Assembly (NCBI GenBank): GCA_047621325.1
Contig: JBLHLT010000003.1
Location: 124,001 to 188,000 of the forward strand
Reading direction: 5' to 3'
Length of the DNA: 64,000 nucleotides
Source: Bermanella sp047621325
GTDB taxonomy: Bacteria > Pseudomonadota > Gammaproteobacteria > Pseudomonadales > Oceanobacteraceae
Shown: piece by piece, positions 54,367 through 63,880 of the stretch
Layout of the letters: every line of letters begins with the position of its first letter
How positions within the stretch are numbered: the first letter of the stretch is position 1
Notes under the pieces: model-generated
Told to the model about the DNA's origin: nothing
Database searches by the model: none
The model's input: only the letters and a program-made list of their open reading frames with translations
Position numbers and translations under genes: made by a program

Positions 54367-55455
54367 ATGGGCAGAGCCGCCACCGCCACCGCCACCATTA
54401 ACCTAAACGCGTTTCGCGAAAATTACCGTTTAGCCAAATCAGTTGCACCCCAACAACAAGCCATTGCGATTATCAAAGCGGATGCCTACGGGCACGGTGC
54501 AATAAAAATGGCATTTGCACTTGAAGATGAAGCCGATGCCTTTGGTGTGGCGTGTATTGAAGAAGCACTAGAATTAAGAGAAGCCGGCATCAAAAAACCT
54601 ATTTTATTATTAGAAGGTTTTTTTACCGCTGACGAACTACCATTAATTAGTCACAATGACTTTTGGTGTGCGGTTCATTGCCTTGAGCAAATTGATATTA
54701 TCAGTCAATCCATTCTATCAAAGCCAATTAATATTTGGTTAAAAATGGATAGCGGTATGCATCGCTTAGGAGTGATGCCACGAGATTATGTAATAGCATT
54801 TAAAAAACTAAACGCGCTACCACAAGTGGCCGACATTGTATTGATGAGTCATTTCGCCAGTGCCGATGATTTAACAAACGACATCACAAACAAACAAATT
54901 GAATGTTTTAATACTACCACTTCTGCTATTAATGCTCCCGTTAGCATTGCTAATAGCGCAGCAACATTAGGCCATGAACATGCTCGCCGTGATTTTCAAC
55001 GCCCTGGTATTATGCTGTATGGTGCGACACCTTTTGAAAACCCTCACCCACTGGCCGATCAGCTAAAAACCGTCATGACACTGACTTCTGAAATCATCGC
55101 CATACGAGAAGTCAGCACCGGTGAAGGTGTCGGATACAGCCATCGCCATATTTGTGACGCCACCACTAAAGTAGGTACAGTTGCCATGGGTTATGCCGAT
55201 GGTTACCCCCGTCACGCAAAGGAAGGTACGCCCGTTATTGTTAACGGCCAACGTACAAAAATTATTGGACGCGTCTCAATGGACATGTTGATGGTAGATT
55301 TAACGCACATCGAAAATGTAAAGGTGGGGTCGCAGGTAGAGCTATGGGGTAATCGACTGCCTGCTGCTGAAATTGCGACTTACTGCGATACTATTCCTTA
55401 TACGTTATTCACGGGTATTACGCGGCGTGTGCACAAAAAATATATTAATGAGTAA
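54367..55455 (+). CDS. dadX: Alanine racemase (DadX/Alr)
   Basis: PLP enzyme interconverting L- and D-alanine, supplying DadA in catabolism. PLP lysine K37 is in IIKADAYGHG, the catalytic Tyr is in GVGYSHRH, and RVSMDMLMVD is the second signature. The 362 residues match the family. Its place after dadA and an Lrp-type regulator marks it as the catabolic (dadX) copy, although the biosynthetic alr gene is not in view for comparison. Confidence 0.92.
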   Translation: MGRAATATATINLNAFRENYRLAKSVAPQQQAIAIIKADAYGHGAIKMAFALEDEADAFGVACIEEALELREAGIKKPILLLEGFFTADELPLISHNDFWCAVHCLEQIDIISQSILSKPINIWLKMDSGMHRLGVMPRDYVIAFKKLNALPQVADIVLMSHFASADDLTNDITNKQIECFNTTTSAINAPVSIANSAATLGHEHARRDFQRPGIMLYGATPFENPHPLADQLKTVMTLTSEIIAIREVSTGEGVGYSHRHICDATTKVGTVAMGYADGYPRHAKEGTPVIVNGQRTKIIGRVSMDMLMVDLTHIENVKVGSQVELWGNRLPAAEIATYCDTIPYTLFTGITRRVHKKYINE

Positions 55456-55484
55456 ACAATAAACGTATAAATTTTAGACTTAGT

Positions 55485-56357
55485 TCACGATAAATAAGAG
55501 CAGGATTCATTCATTAATGTATGTACCCGTTTAGCTAGAGCCTTGTTTTTATACAAACATAAATATAAGGTTTCACTAACCGGTTTTTTAAGTGCATGTA
55601 TACAAATTGATTTTTTATTGTGAAACGCCTCAACGGCATAAGCAGGTAACACGGTAAACCCTAATCCTAAACTCACCGGTTCTAAAATTAAGTGAATCTG
55701 ATTAGAAAAACCGGATTGTTTAAAATCGTTAATATGTTGAAACGATGCAAAGTTTTCACTTAATAACAAATGCGCATGATGCGCGCCATCAGGATGATCA
55801 ATAAATCCTAACTGCCTAAGCGCCTCCCAGTTGGGTTTCTTCATTGCCCGAGGCGTAATCAATAATAATGCTTCCTTCGCCACCGCTTCCGTTTTAATTT
55901 CGCTTAATTGTGATGGACGAGACATAAAGCCAAAATCAATTTCATTATTAATAAGGGCTTTTTCGATACTGGCATTAGGAGCAAAGCGGTAATCAATCGC
56001 TAATTTTGGATGCTGCTGTTGAAACGCAATCAATTTTGAATACATCTTTAATCCCACGCTGCCCGGTGACATGATTTTAACCAAGCCCTCATGGCTTGGG
56101 TCTAAACTAACGCGCTGCTCTAAATTTGAAAGTGCCAATACAATCTGACGTCCTTCTTCATATAGGTTTTGTCCAGCTTGTGTCAGGGTAAATTGTTTAC
56201 CGTCTCGGGCTAACAATAACTGGCCAAGCTGCTCTTCTAATTTATGAATATGCTGACTCACCCCCGACTGTGTCATATGCAGTTGCTCAGCCGTGCGCGT
56301 AAAGTGCCCCACCTCTACCAAGGTGCAAAAACTGCGCAGCCATACTGGATTAATCAT
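55485..56357 (-). CDS. LysR family transcriptional regulator
   Basis: 290 residues; HTH at the N-terminus (FCTLVEVGHFTRTAEQLHMTQSGVSQHIHKLEEQLG), then an effector-binding domain. It is divergent from the glyoxalase-like gene with about 100 AT-rich nt between, so this gene is a probable target. The effector is unknown. Confidence 0.88.
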   Translation of the reverse strand: MINPVWLRSFCTLVEVGHFTRTAEQLHMTQSGVSQHIHKLEEQLGQLLLARDGKQFTLTQAGQNLYEEGRQIVLALSNLEQRVSLDPSHEGLVKIMSPGSVGLKMYSKLIAFQQQHPKLAIDYRFAPNASIEKALINNEIDFGFMSRPSQLSEIKTEAVAKEALLLITPRAMKKPNWEALRQLGFIDHPDGAHHAHLLLSENFASFQHINDFKQSGFSNQIHLILEPVSLGLGFTVLPAYAVEAFHNKKSICIHALKKPVSETLYLCLYKNKALAKRVHTLMNESCSYLS

Positions 56358-56456
56358 TACAAAATATACTCATAATTATAAAATTTGATAATTTTTACTA
56401 ATTATCGACCCTGTGTAAGATTTATTCAACTTTTACCCGTAATCAATAGGCTCAAA

Positions 56457-56957
56457 ATGAATAACGTTTATCCACGTAACTTTTCCCATATCGGTATCTC
56501 TGTGCCTGACTTAGAAGCGGCCGTTAAGTTCTACACAGAGGTCTTAGGCTGGTATCGAATCATGGAACCCACCGAGATCATCGAAGACGACAGCGCCATT
56601 GGTGAGATGTGCACCGAAGTATTTGGTGCTGGCTGGGAAAGCTTTCGTATTGCGCACTTATCAACAGGTGATCGCATAGGGGTGGAATTATTCCAGTTCA
56701 AAAATCAAAAGAACCCAGAGAATAACTTCGAATATTGGAAAACCGGCATTTTTCATTTTTGTGTACAAGACCCAAATGTAGAAGAGTTAGCCGAGCGTAT
56801 TGTGGCCGCTGGCGGTAAAAAACGCATGCAAGCACCACGCTATTATTACCCAGGGGAGAAGCCATATCGTATGATTTACATGGAAGACCCATTTGGCAAT
56901 ATTCTTGAAATTTACAGTCACAGCTATGAATTAATCTATAGCGAAGGGGCTTACTAA
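56457..56957 (+). CDS. VOC/glyoxalase superfamily protein
   Basis: 166 residues. An N-terminal beta-alpha-beta-beta-beta module with FSHIGISVPDLEAAVKFYTEVLGW is followed by a second half ending in MIYMEDPFGNILEIYSHSYE. Metal-binding His and Glu residues are in the expected places (HIGI, HFCV, EIY). It may be a lactoylglutathione lyase or dioxygenase relative. ATG 56457 removes an untypical 24-residue N-terminal extension of the longer frame from 56385. It is divergent from a LysR gene. Confidence 0.82.
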   Translation: MNNVYPRNFSHIGISVPDLEAAVKFYTEVLGWYRIMEPTEIIEDDSAIGEMCTEVFGAGWESFRIAHLSTGDRIGVELFQFKNQKNPENNFEYWKTGIFHFCVQDPNVEELAERIVAAGGKKRMQAPRYYYPGEKPYRMIYMEDPFGNILEIYSHSYELIYSEGAY

Positions 56958-56968
56958 ATACTCAATAT

Positions 56969-56995
56969 AAGGGTAAGTACATACTTACCCTTTAT
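56969..56995 (+). terminator. Terminator-like hairpin after the VOC gene
   Basis: AAGGGTAAGTA (56969-56979) pairs with TACTTACCCTT (56982-56992) over 11 bp with a very small loop and a tail of T and A. Confidence 0.65.
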
Positions 56996-57100
56996 AAATT
57001 ATCACCTTTAAATTAAGCGCAACGAAGCGTTCTATATTCTCGTCAAACTCAGTCAAAAAAATGGGTATACTCCGGCTCTTATTTATTATTTACATTGCTC

Positions 57101-57819
57101 ATGACGAATCAAAATCAACATTCTCGCTGGCATCTTTGGCTCAAAGGCGCACTCGCTGTTATGCCATTAAGCATCGCCGTCATTCCTTGGGGAATCCTAG
57201 CCGGATCACTCGCCATGGATGCAGGTTTAAACCCATTTGAAAGCCAAGCCATGTCAGCCATTGTTTTTGCAGGTGCCGCTCAATTAGTGGCCGTGGGCAT
57301 GATCAAAGCGGGAATAGGTCTGAGTAGTATTTTAATTACCACCCTACTCATTACATCACGACACTTTTTATATTCTATGGCCATGCGCCCACACATCAGT
57401 CCACTGCCTTTAAAGTGGCGATTGGCATTAGGTTTTTTACTCACAGATGAATTGTTTGCGGTTACGGCTAAATCCAAGTCGGCAAAAGCATCACCACAAG
57501 GATTTGATCGTTGGTACGCATTGGGTGCAGGCCTAAGCTTTTATATTGCTTGGAACATGGCGACAGCAGCGGGTATTTTTTAGGACACTCGATTCCTAAC
57601 TTAGAAAGCTGGGGGTTAGACTTTGCCATTGCAGCCACGTTTATCGCCATCGTGACACCACAAATTAATCAACCCTCCATTTTAATGTGTGTCTTAGCTA
57701 GCTTAGTAACATCAGTTGTTTGTGAGTTACTGCAAATACCATCAGGGCTATTGATTGCGGCTCTTTTAGGTATGACAGTAGGAACCTTGTACGCAAAATT
57801 AACAGGGGAAGATAAATGA
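57101..57819 (+). pseudogene. azlC: AzlC branched-chain amino acid exporter subunit, frameshifted
   Basis: The first frame (57101-57583, from MTNQNQHSRW) gives a normal AzlC N-terminal two thirds with VIPWGILAGSLAMDAGL and SAIVFAGAAQLVAVGMI. It stops at TAG inside ATTTTTTAG. The rest of AzlC continues in the -1 frame up to 57819 (LGHSIPNLESWGLDFAIAATFIA). One more T in the run of six (57571-57580 region) would restore a protein of about 239 residues. This may be a decayed gene, a sequencing error in a homopolymer, or -1 slippage. Start ATG 57101 is preferred to TTG 57095. The stop overlaps azlD. Confidence 0.8.
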
Positions 57820-58136
57820 TTATGCTGACGATATTGCTAATGGCAGGTATTATTTTTTTAAGCCGCTATGGTTTTTTAGAGCCCCGTCTACCCATTACAT
57901 TAAACACCGCAACCTTAAAATTTTTAAGCTATTCGGCCCCTGCTGTTCTCACTGCGATATGGGGACCGATTGTTTTTGTAAGCGAGCATTCATTAAATAT
58001 TAACTGGCAGAATAATTACTTGCTGTGTGCCGTAATCTCCATTGTTCTCGCTATCACGACCCGCAATACATTATTAACCACCATCCTGAGTATGGCGATA
58101 TTTTTTGGTTTACGGTTTATTAATATACAACATTGA
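57816..58136 (+). CDS. azlD: AzlD family branched-chain amino acid exporter subunit
   Basis: 106 residues, about four membrane helices, with the AzlD pattern SRYGFLEPRLPITL and LSYSAPAVLTAIWGP. AzlC and AzlD together export branched-chain amino acids (BrnFE in Corynebacterium). Its ATG overlaps the stop of the azlC 3' frame (ATGA), so translation depends on ribosomes reaching that frame. This is a reason to think the frameshift may be bypassed or artefactual. Confidence 0.88.
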   Translation: MIMLTILLMAGIIFLSRYGFLEPRLPITLNTATLKFLSYSAPAVLTAIWGPIVFVSEHSLNINWQNNYLLCAVISIVLAITTRNTLLTTILSMAIFFGLRFINIQH

Positions 58137-58150
58137 TTTAAAATCGATGT

Positions 58151-58858
58151 TTATGCTTTAAGCAAAAACACACGGGCCATCCAACGGGCAACGACTAAAT
58201 CATCTACATCATATTCCGTTTTTAATGTACCTAATGCTAAGTCTGCCACCTCGTGTGAGATCGCGCTGCCTTGATGTAAGCTTAATAAATCAACCGCGTA
58301 CTGTTTTGTGAATTCTGGGTGCGCTTGCACCGTTAAAATAGTATCACCATAGGCCAGTATGGCATTTACACAAAATGGAGAGCTTGCTAGGCAAACGGCG
58401 TTAAGGGGCTTTTTAGTGACTTGATCTTGATGCACCGCATGCAATTTAATCTCACTTTTGCCTTCTAATAAAATATTATGTAACTGATACTGATGCGGCC
58501 CAACGCCCCAGCCGCCGCTGTATTTTTCAACCTTACCTGCAAATGCTTCTGCAATAATTTGATGACCAAAACAAATACCAACCATGGGAACATTCTGCTC
58601 GTGGGAATGTATAATCCATTTTTTTAATTTCTGCATCCATGGCGTATTATCATATACACCGCTTGCAGACCCTGTGATTAGCCAACCGTCACAGCTATCA
58701 ATGTATTGTGGCCATTCATCATCAATCACATTAAAAACAGCATACTCAAATGTCACATCGGCTTTCTTGAACAACTGCTGAAACATCTGAGCATAACCCA
58801 CGTAGTTATCCACATGAGGCTGATCTATATGGCCAGTGACTAAGATTCCAATTATCAT
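58151..58858 (-). CDS. Class I glutamine amidotransferase-like protein (2)
   Basis: 235 residues of the GMP-synthase-type GATase-1 fold. Catalytic Cys in VGICFGHQIIAEAF, His in VQAHPEF and a following acidic residue. It resembles E. coli YfeJ and the neighbouring paralogue. The protein has no synthase domain. ATG 58858 has GAGG 5 nt upstream; GTG 58864 is also in frame. Beside polyamine transport genes it may hydrolyse a gamma-glutamyl amide such as gamma-glutamyl-GABA, a PuuD-like job done by a different family (inference). Confidence 0.82.
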   Translation of the reverse strand: MIIGILVTGHIDQPHVDNYVGYAQMFQQLFKKADVTFEYAVFNVIDDEWPQYIDSCDGWLITGSASGVYDNTPWMQKLKKWIIHSHEQNVPMVGICFGHQIIAEAFAGKVEKYSGGWGVGPHQYQLHNILLEGKSEIKLHAVHQDQVTKKPLNAVCLASSPFCVNAILAYGDTILTVQAHPEFTKQYAVDLLSLHQGSAISHEVADLALGTLKTEYDVDDLVVARWMARVFLLKA

Positions 58859-58889
58859 ATCCACCTCAATATGCCTTATTTAAAAACGC

Positions 58890-58923
58890 AAAAAGCCGAA
58901 GCAGATTCCTGCACCGGCTTTTT
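58890..58923 (-). terminator. Terminator between the two amidotransferase genes
   Basis: AAAAAGCCG (58890-58898) pairs with CGGCTTTTT (58915-58923) with a loop of about 16 nt that can itself pair partly. T runs exist on both strands. On the minus strand it ends the pot/amidotransferase-1 transcript. Confidence 0.75.
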
Positions 58924-58988
58924 ATAAAACAAAAAAATGGGCCACCATTAGGCATAACACTGACCCATATAAATCGAATACGGTACGT

Positions 58989-59708
58989 TTACACTCGTGT
59001 TTTAATAAAGTCGGCCATCCAATGGGCAACTTTATTAGATTCTGTTTTAGCGCCACTGACACGCAACGTTCTAAGGCCGTCCTCTGCAACATCCATCGGC
59101 ACCACAGGCCCCTTACGCGCTTCCACTAGTGCATCTTCATAGTCAACACTAAATTCAGGATGCGCTTGAAACGTCATAATGCGATCGTCGTACACTAGAC
59201 CGGCGTATTCACAAAATTCTGATTGTGCAAATATCACCGCGTTCTCAGGTTTCACCAACACCTGATCTTGGTGCATGGCGTTTATGGTAAAATCACGAGA
59301 ACCATCATTAATAAAATCATGATCACCCGATAACGCATATGAGTGTAAACCCACACCCCAACCACCAGGGTATTTATCCACTTTACCGCCAAATGCTTCA
59401 GCAATAATTTGGTGGCCAAAGCAAATACCCACCATGGGTTTTTGACTGGCGTGAACCGCTAAAATAAATGCTTTTAACGTTTGCATCCATTCAAGATTTT
59501 GATACACATTAAATTTTGACCCTGTAATCAACCAAGCATCACACTCGTTTTCCGATTTAGGAAAAACGTTATCGCGTACATCATAAATTTCGTATTCAAA
59601 TTCGTAACCGTTATTTTTAAATAACTGCATAAACATTTCAGAATACGAACCAAACTGATGAATCAATTCATCTGGTGTTATGCCTGTGGCTAAAATACCG
59701 ATTTTCAT
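58989..59708 (-). CDS. Class I glutamine amidotransferase-like protein (1)
   Basis: 239 residues, paralogous to the next gene downstream. Catalytic Cys in MVGICFGHQIIAEAFGG, His/Glu in FQAHPEFS, and GSKFNVYQNLEWM. ATG 59708 begins the family-typical MKIGILATG start; an earlier ATG at 59744 would add 12 residues. It is 52 nt downstream of potI on the same strand, so it belongs to the polyamine transport transcript. Confidence 0.84.
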   Translation of the reverse strand: MKIGILATGITPDELIHQFGSYSEMFMQLFKNNGYEFEYEIYDVRDNVFPKSENECDAWLITGSKFNVYQNLEWMQTLKAFILAVHASQKPMVGICFGHQIIAEAFGGKVDKYPGGWGVGLHSYALSGDHDFINDGSRDFTINAMHQDQVLVKPENAVIFAQSEFCEYAGLVYDDRIMTFQAHPEFSVDYEDALVEARKGPVVPMDVAEDGLRTLRVSGAKTESNKVAHWMADFIKTRV

Positions 59709-59760
59709 TTTTAACCTGCCTGTTTCAGGTGCTGTTATCAGCACCCTTGAGTTGTAAGCG

Positions 59761-60582
59761 TTAGCCCTCTTGGGCCGCCGCTAGCATTTTGTTTTGTTTA
59801 CGCATGTACAGCATGGCGAAAATCACACCAATGGCCACTATAGCAATCATTAAGGTTGCCAACGCATTAACTTCTGGTGTCACACCTAAACGCACTTTCG
59901 AAAAAATCACCATCGGCAAGGTGCTATCACCTGGGCCAGAAACGAAACTCGCAATCACTAAATCGTCTAGTGACAACGTAAACGATAACAACCAACCTGC
60001 AATAATTGCGGGGGAAATTAACGGTAGTGTTACCAAGAAAAAAAGCGTAGAAGGTTTCGCACCAAGGTCCATAGCGGCTTCTTCTAACGTATCATCCAGC
60101 ACCACTAAGCGTGACTGCACAATAACCGCAACATAGGCTAAACAAAAGGTGGTGTGAGCGATGATCACCGTCATTTCACCACGACCCGCTGGCCAGCCAA
60201 ACGCACTTTCCATTGCGACAAACAAAAGCAGTAACGATAAGCCAGTGATCACTTCTGGCATAACCAGAGGTGCGCTCACCCAACCAGAAAATAATAATTT
60301 ACCGCGAAAGCGCCCCATACGAGACAGCGCAAAACCTGCCATCGTGCCCAGTACCACCGCAAGCGTGGCACTGATAAACGCGATTTTTAAACTTAATAAC
60401 GCGGCATCCATGATTTGATCGTTTTTAAACAGTTCGCTATACCATTTAATTGACCAGCCACCCCAAACAGTTACCAGTTTAGATTCGTTAAAACTGTAAA
60501 TAATCAGCGAGATAATCGGCGCGTATAAGAATATGAATCCGAATGCGGCCGTTGAATTTAAGAATATAGAACGTCTTTTCAT
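59761..60582 (-). CDS. potI: Putrescine/spermidine ABC transporter permease PotI
   Basis: 273 residues with about six membrane helices. The ABC-permease EAA loop EEAAMDLGAKPSTLFFLVTLPLISPAI faces the ATPase. It overlaps the potH stop by one nucleotide (TAATG on the minus strand). The order potF-potG-potH-potI equals the E. coli putrescine system. Confidence 0.9.
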   Translation of the reverse strand: MKRRSIFLNSTAAFGFIFLYAPIISLIIYSFNESKLVTVWGGWSIKWYSELFKNDQIMDAALLSLKIAFISATLAVVLGTMAGFALSRMGRFRGKLLFSGWVSAPLVMPEVITGLSLLLLFVAMESAFGWPAGRGEMTVIIAHTTFCLAYVAVIVQSRLVVLDDTLEEAAMDLGAKPSTLFFLVTLPLISPAIIAGWLLSFTLSLDDLVIASFVSGPGDSTLPMVIFSKVRLGVTPEVNALATLMIAIVAIGVIFAMLYMRKQNKMLAAAQEG

Positions 60583-61538
60583 TACATGGCCTCCTCTTTA
60601 CCCGATTTGTTACGTATCAACATGATCGGTAATACCAAAAATACCAACATGACGGTTGCAACCGCAGATGCCATCGGCCAGTCACGGTTTAGTGAAAATT
60701 CATCCCAAAGTACACGGCCAATCATTAAGGTATCTGAACCACCTAATAAAGCCGGTATCACGTATTCGCCTACCGCCGGAATAAACACCAACATGCAGCC
60801 AGCAATAATACCTGGCATTGCAAGGGGAATGGTTACCATAAAGAAACTTTGAATAGGTCGTGCACCTAAGTCTTCAGCGGCCTCAAGCAATGAAATATCC
60901 ATTTTTTCAAGAGCCGAATACAAAGGTAAAATCATAAAAGGTAAATAGGTGTAAACAATACCGATATAAACAGCAAAGTCGGTTTGTAGCATGGTAAGTG
61001 GCTCATTAATAATACCCAGCGATAATAATACTTCGTTTATTAAACCTTGGTTTTTTAACAGACCAACCCACGCATACACACGTAAGAGAAACGATGTCCA
61101 AAAAGGTAAAATAACCAAGGCTAATAAAATACCTCGAATTTTTTCATCACTTCTTGCGATTAGGTATGCAATTGGAAAACCCACCAGCAAGGCAAAAAAA
61201 GTGGATACCGCCGCTATTTTTATCGAGCTTAAATACGCATCAAGATAAAAACTGTCTTCCCATAAATAGAGGTAATTACCTAAATTCAATTTTAGGCTGA
61301 GATAAGCCTCTTCAGCATTGAAGTCAAACAGATCACTATAAGGAGGTATCGCAATGGCTGACTCAGCCAATGAAATTTTAAATACGACTAAAAAGGGTAC
61401 AAAAAAGAATATACCCAACCACAGATATGGCACTGAGATCACACTAAGGCGACCCCAGTTTATTTTAGAAAATATCGTTAAGCGCGCTTTCCAGTTTGAA
61501 AATCCAGAAAGCCATACGTTTCCAGAAAACGAACTCAT
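60582..61538 (-). CDS. potH: Putrescine/spermidine ABC transporter permease PotH
   Basis: 318 residues with about six membrane helices and the EAA loop LEAAEDLGARPIQSFFMVTIPLAMPGI. Its start overlaps the potG stop by 4 nt (ATGA), so the proteins are coupled; it pairs with PotI to form the channel. Confidence 0.9.
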   Translation of the reverse strand: MSSFSGNVWLSGFSNWKARLTIFSKINWGRLSVISVPYLWLGIFFFVPFLVVFKISLAESAIAIPPYSDLFDFNAEEAYLSLKLNLGNYLYLWEDSFYLDAYLSSIKIAAVSTFFALLVGFPIAYLIARSDEKIRGILLALVILPFWTSFLLRVYAWVGLLKNQGLINEVLLSLGIINEPLTMLQTDFAVYIGIVYTYLPFMILPLYSALEKMDISLLEAAEDLGARPIQSFFMVTIPLAMPGIIAGCMLVFIPAVGEYVIPALLGGSDTLMIGRVLWDEFSLNRDWPMASAVATVMLVFLVLPIMLIRNKSGKEEAM

Positions 61539-62707
61539 GAGGTTAATACCACGCTACTATCAACATCCCAAGATAAGAACACTTGCTCGTTCCAAGTGAA
61601 GCGCTCCCCCATGTCACGGGCAAAATTGGGTTGAGTGACACGAATCTCTTTGCCACTTTTTAAATTCACACGATAAACAGACAGGCTACCCATGTAAGCG
61701 ATTTCGATGATTTCGCCTTGCATGAAATTATCTTCTTGCGTGGGTTTAGTGCGGGTCATTTTTATTTTTTCAGGGCGCAGTGCCACATGTACTTTTTGTC
61801 GCGGTGCACAGCTGATACCGTGAGGCACATAAAATTCACAACCTGCATCTTTTGATTTAATGCGTACGCTATCAACATTATCTTCGACGATTTCACCTTC
61901 TAGTAAGTTAACGGAGCCAATGAATTCGGCAACAAAACGACTATTAGGGTATTCGTATACATCATGCGGCACATCAGTTTGTACGATCAAACCTTGATTC
62001 ATTACGCCAATACGTGTGGCGAGTGTCATGGCTTCTTCTTGGTCGTGGGTTACCACCACAAAGGTCACGCCAAGGTCTTCTTGGAGGTTCATAATTTCAA
62101 ATTGCGTTTCTTCACGCAGTTTTTTGTCCAGCGCACCCAGTGGCTCATCTAATAATAATAATTTTGGGCGCTTAACCAACGAGCGGGCTAACGCAACACG
62201 TTGACGCTGGCCACCTGAAAGCTGATGTGGTTTACGCTTACCCAAGTGCCCTAACTGCACCATGTCTAGCATTTCAGCAACACGTCTTTTTACATCTTGC
62301 TTACTGGCGCCTTCACGCTTCAAACCAAACGCAATATTATCGGCAACGCTTAAGTGAGGAAACAGAGCATACGATTGAAACATCATATTAACTGGACGAT
62401 TCCAAGGCTGGATACCTTCCATATCAACACCGTCAATAATAATTCGGCCACTGGTTGGACTTTCAAAACCGGCAAGCATGCGCAACAACGTGCTTTTACC
62501 GGAGCCAGAGCCACCCAACAAACAAAACAATTCTTTTTTATAGATATTTAACGAAACGTTATCAACCGCTGTAAAGTCATCAAACTTTTTGGTGATGTTT
62601 TCGATGCGTACAAAAGGTGTCGCATCCGGTTGTTTCCATAGAGGGAGTTCAGTATTCACAGGATTCGCCACACCAGTTATGGTTGATTTTAATTCAGATG
62701 CACTCAT
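61535..62707 (-). CDS. potG: Putrescine/spermidine ABC transporter ATPase PotG
   Basis: About 390 residues. The ATPase domain has Walker A GGSGSGKST, the signature LSGGQRQRVALARSL, Walker B LLLLDEPLGALD and the switch His in VVTHDQ. The C-terminal TOBE domain is LRPEKIKM and the region after it. ATG 62707 (MSASELKST) is preferred; ATG 62737 is in frame but neither has a strong ribosome binding site. It powers the PotHI permease. Confidence 0.9.
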   Translation of the reverse strand: MSASELKSTITGVANPVNTELPLWKQPDATPFVRIENITKKFDDFTAVDNVSLNIYKKELFCLLGGSGSGKSTLLRMLAGFESPTSGRIIIDGVDMEGIQPWNRPVNMMFQSYALFPHLSVADNIAFGLKREGASKQDVKRRVAEMLDMVQLGHLGKRKPHQLSGGQRQRVALARSLVKRPKLLLLDEPLGALDKKLREETQFEIMNLQEDLGVTFVVVTHDQEEAMTLATRIGVMNQGLIVQTDVPHDVYEYPNSRFVAEFIGSVNLLEGEIVEDNVDSVRIKSKDAGCEFYVPHGISCAPRQKVHVALRPEKIKMTRTKPTQEDNFMQGEIIEIAYMGSLSVYRVNLKSGKEIRVTQPNFARDMGERFTWNEQVFLSWDVDSSVVLTS

Positions 62708-62785
62708 AGTTACCGCCAATATTTCGCTCACGGCCATCGGCCATTTATAATTAAGTGGCCTACTGTATAGGCAGGCCTTAGTTAC

Positions 62786-63880
62786 TTAACGTCCGGTTTT
62801 AATTCCGGTCCAAGCGCGCGATAAAAGGCGATCAAACTTTGCGGTATGGGCTAACTGTGGAAACAGTTTGGCTTTTACTGCATCCGTTGGATAAATACCT
62901 GGGTTATCCAATACTTCTTTTTCAACAAAAGGCGTGGCTGCTGTATTTGGCACCGCATAATAAACATAGTTTGAAATATTGGCTGCGGTTTCACCACGTA
63001 GAACAAAGTCGATAAACTTATATGCATTTTCTTTGTTAGGTGCATCAGCAGGAATGGCCATTAGGTCAAACCATACTTGAGTACCTTCCTTAGGAATGGA
63101 GTACGCCACGTTAACACCTTGGCCTGCTTCTTCTGCACGACTTTGTGATTGCAAAATATCACCGTTATAACCAAGGGCTAAACATACATCGCCATTGGCA
63201 AGATCTGAGATATATTGACTAGAGTGGAAATATTTATAATTTTTACGATTGGCTTTCAGCAGCTCGGAGGCTTTCTTTAAATCGTCTTTATTTTCAGAGT
63301 TTGGGTCTAACCCTAAATAATTCATGGCAACCGATAACATATCAGCTGGCGCATCAAGTAACGCAATTCCACAGTCTTTTAACTTAGCGCTGATTTCTGG
63401 TTTGAACATTAAATCAAGACTATCAAACGGTATATCTTTACCCAAACGCTTTTGCAGCATATCTAGGTTATAACCCAGACCAATTGTTCCCCAAGCGTAC
63501 GGTACATTATGCGCATTGTCTTTATCACTACGAGCGGTTTTTTTGGCGAGATCGGCATCGACATTTTTATAGTTAGCAAGTTTCGTTTTATCAATTTTTG
63601 CATAAACTCCCGCTTTTAATTGACGCTCTAAAAATGCACCTGTCGGTACAACTAAATCATAACCACTATTGCCCGCCATTAATTTTGCTTCTAACATTTC
63701 GTTAGAATCATAAACGTCGTAATTAACTTTTATGCCGCTTTCTTTTTGAAATTTTTCGATATCAGCAGGATCAATGTAGTCCGACCAATTATAGATATTA
63801 AGTGTATTTTCTTGTGCGCAAGCAATATGCCCTAGGGCGAATGTTAAAGCGGTTGCCATACCTAACTTAAACGGATTCAT
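62786..63880 (-). CDS. potF: Periplasmic polyamine-binding protein PotF
   Basis: 364 residues with a signal peptide (ending AHIACA), then the solute-binding start TLNIYNWSDYIDPADIEKFQKESGIKVNYDVYDSNE, which is typical of PotD/PotF/SpuD/SpuE. The VVPTGAFLERQLKAGVYAKID and NVPYAWGTIGLGYN blocks are conserved in the group. GGAGATAA precedes the ATG. It is the first gene of potFGHI. Whether it prefers putrescine, spermidine or a related amine cannot be read here. Confidence 0.92.
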   Translation of the reverse strand: MNPFKLGMATALTFALGHIACAQENTLNIYNWSDYIDPADIEKFQKESGIKVNYDVYDSNEMLEAKLMAGNSGYDLVVPTGAFLERQLKAGVYAKIDKTKLANYKNVDADLAKKTARSDKDNAHNVPYAWGTIGLGYNLDMLQKRLGKDIPFDSLDLMFKPEISAKLKDCGIALLDAPADMLSVAMNYLGLDPNSENKDDLKKASELLKANRKNYKYFHSSQYISDLANGDVCLALGYNGDILQSQSRAEEAGQGVNVAYSIPKEGTQVWFDLMAIPADAPNKENAYKFIDFVLRGETAANISNYVYYAVPNTAATPFVEKEVLDNPGIYPTDAVKAKLFPQLAHTAKFDRLLSRAWTGIKTGR

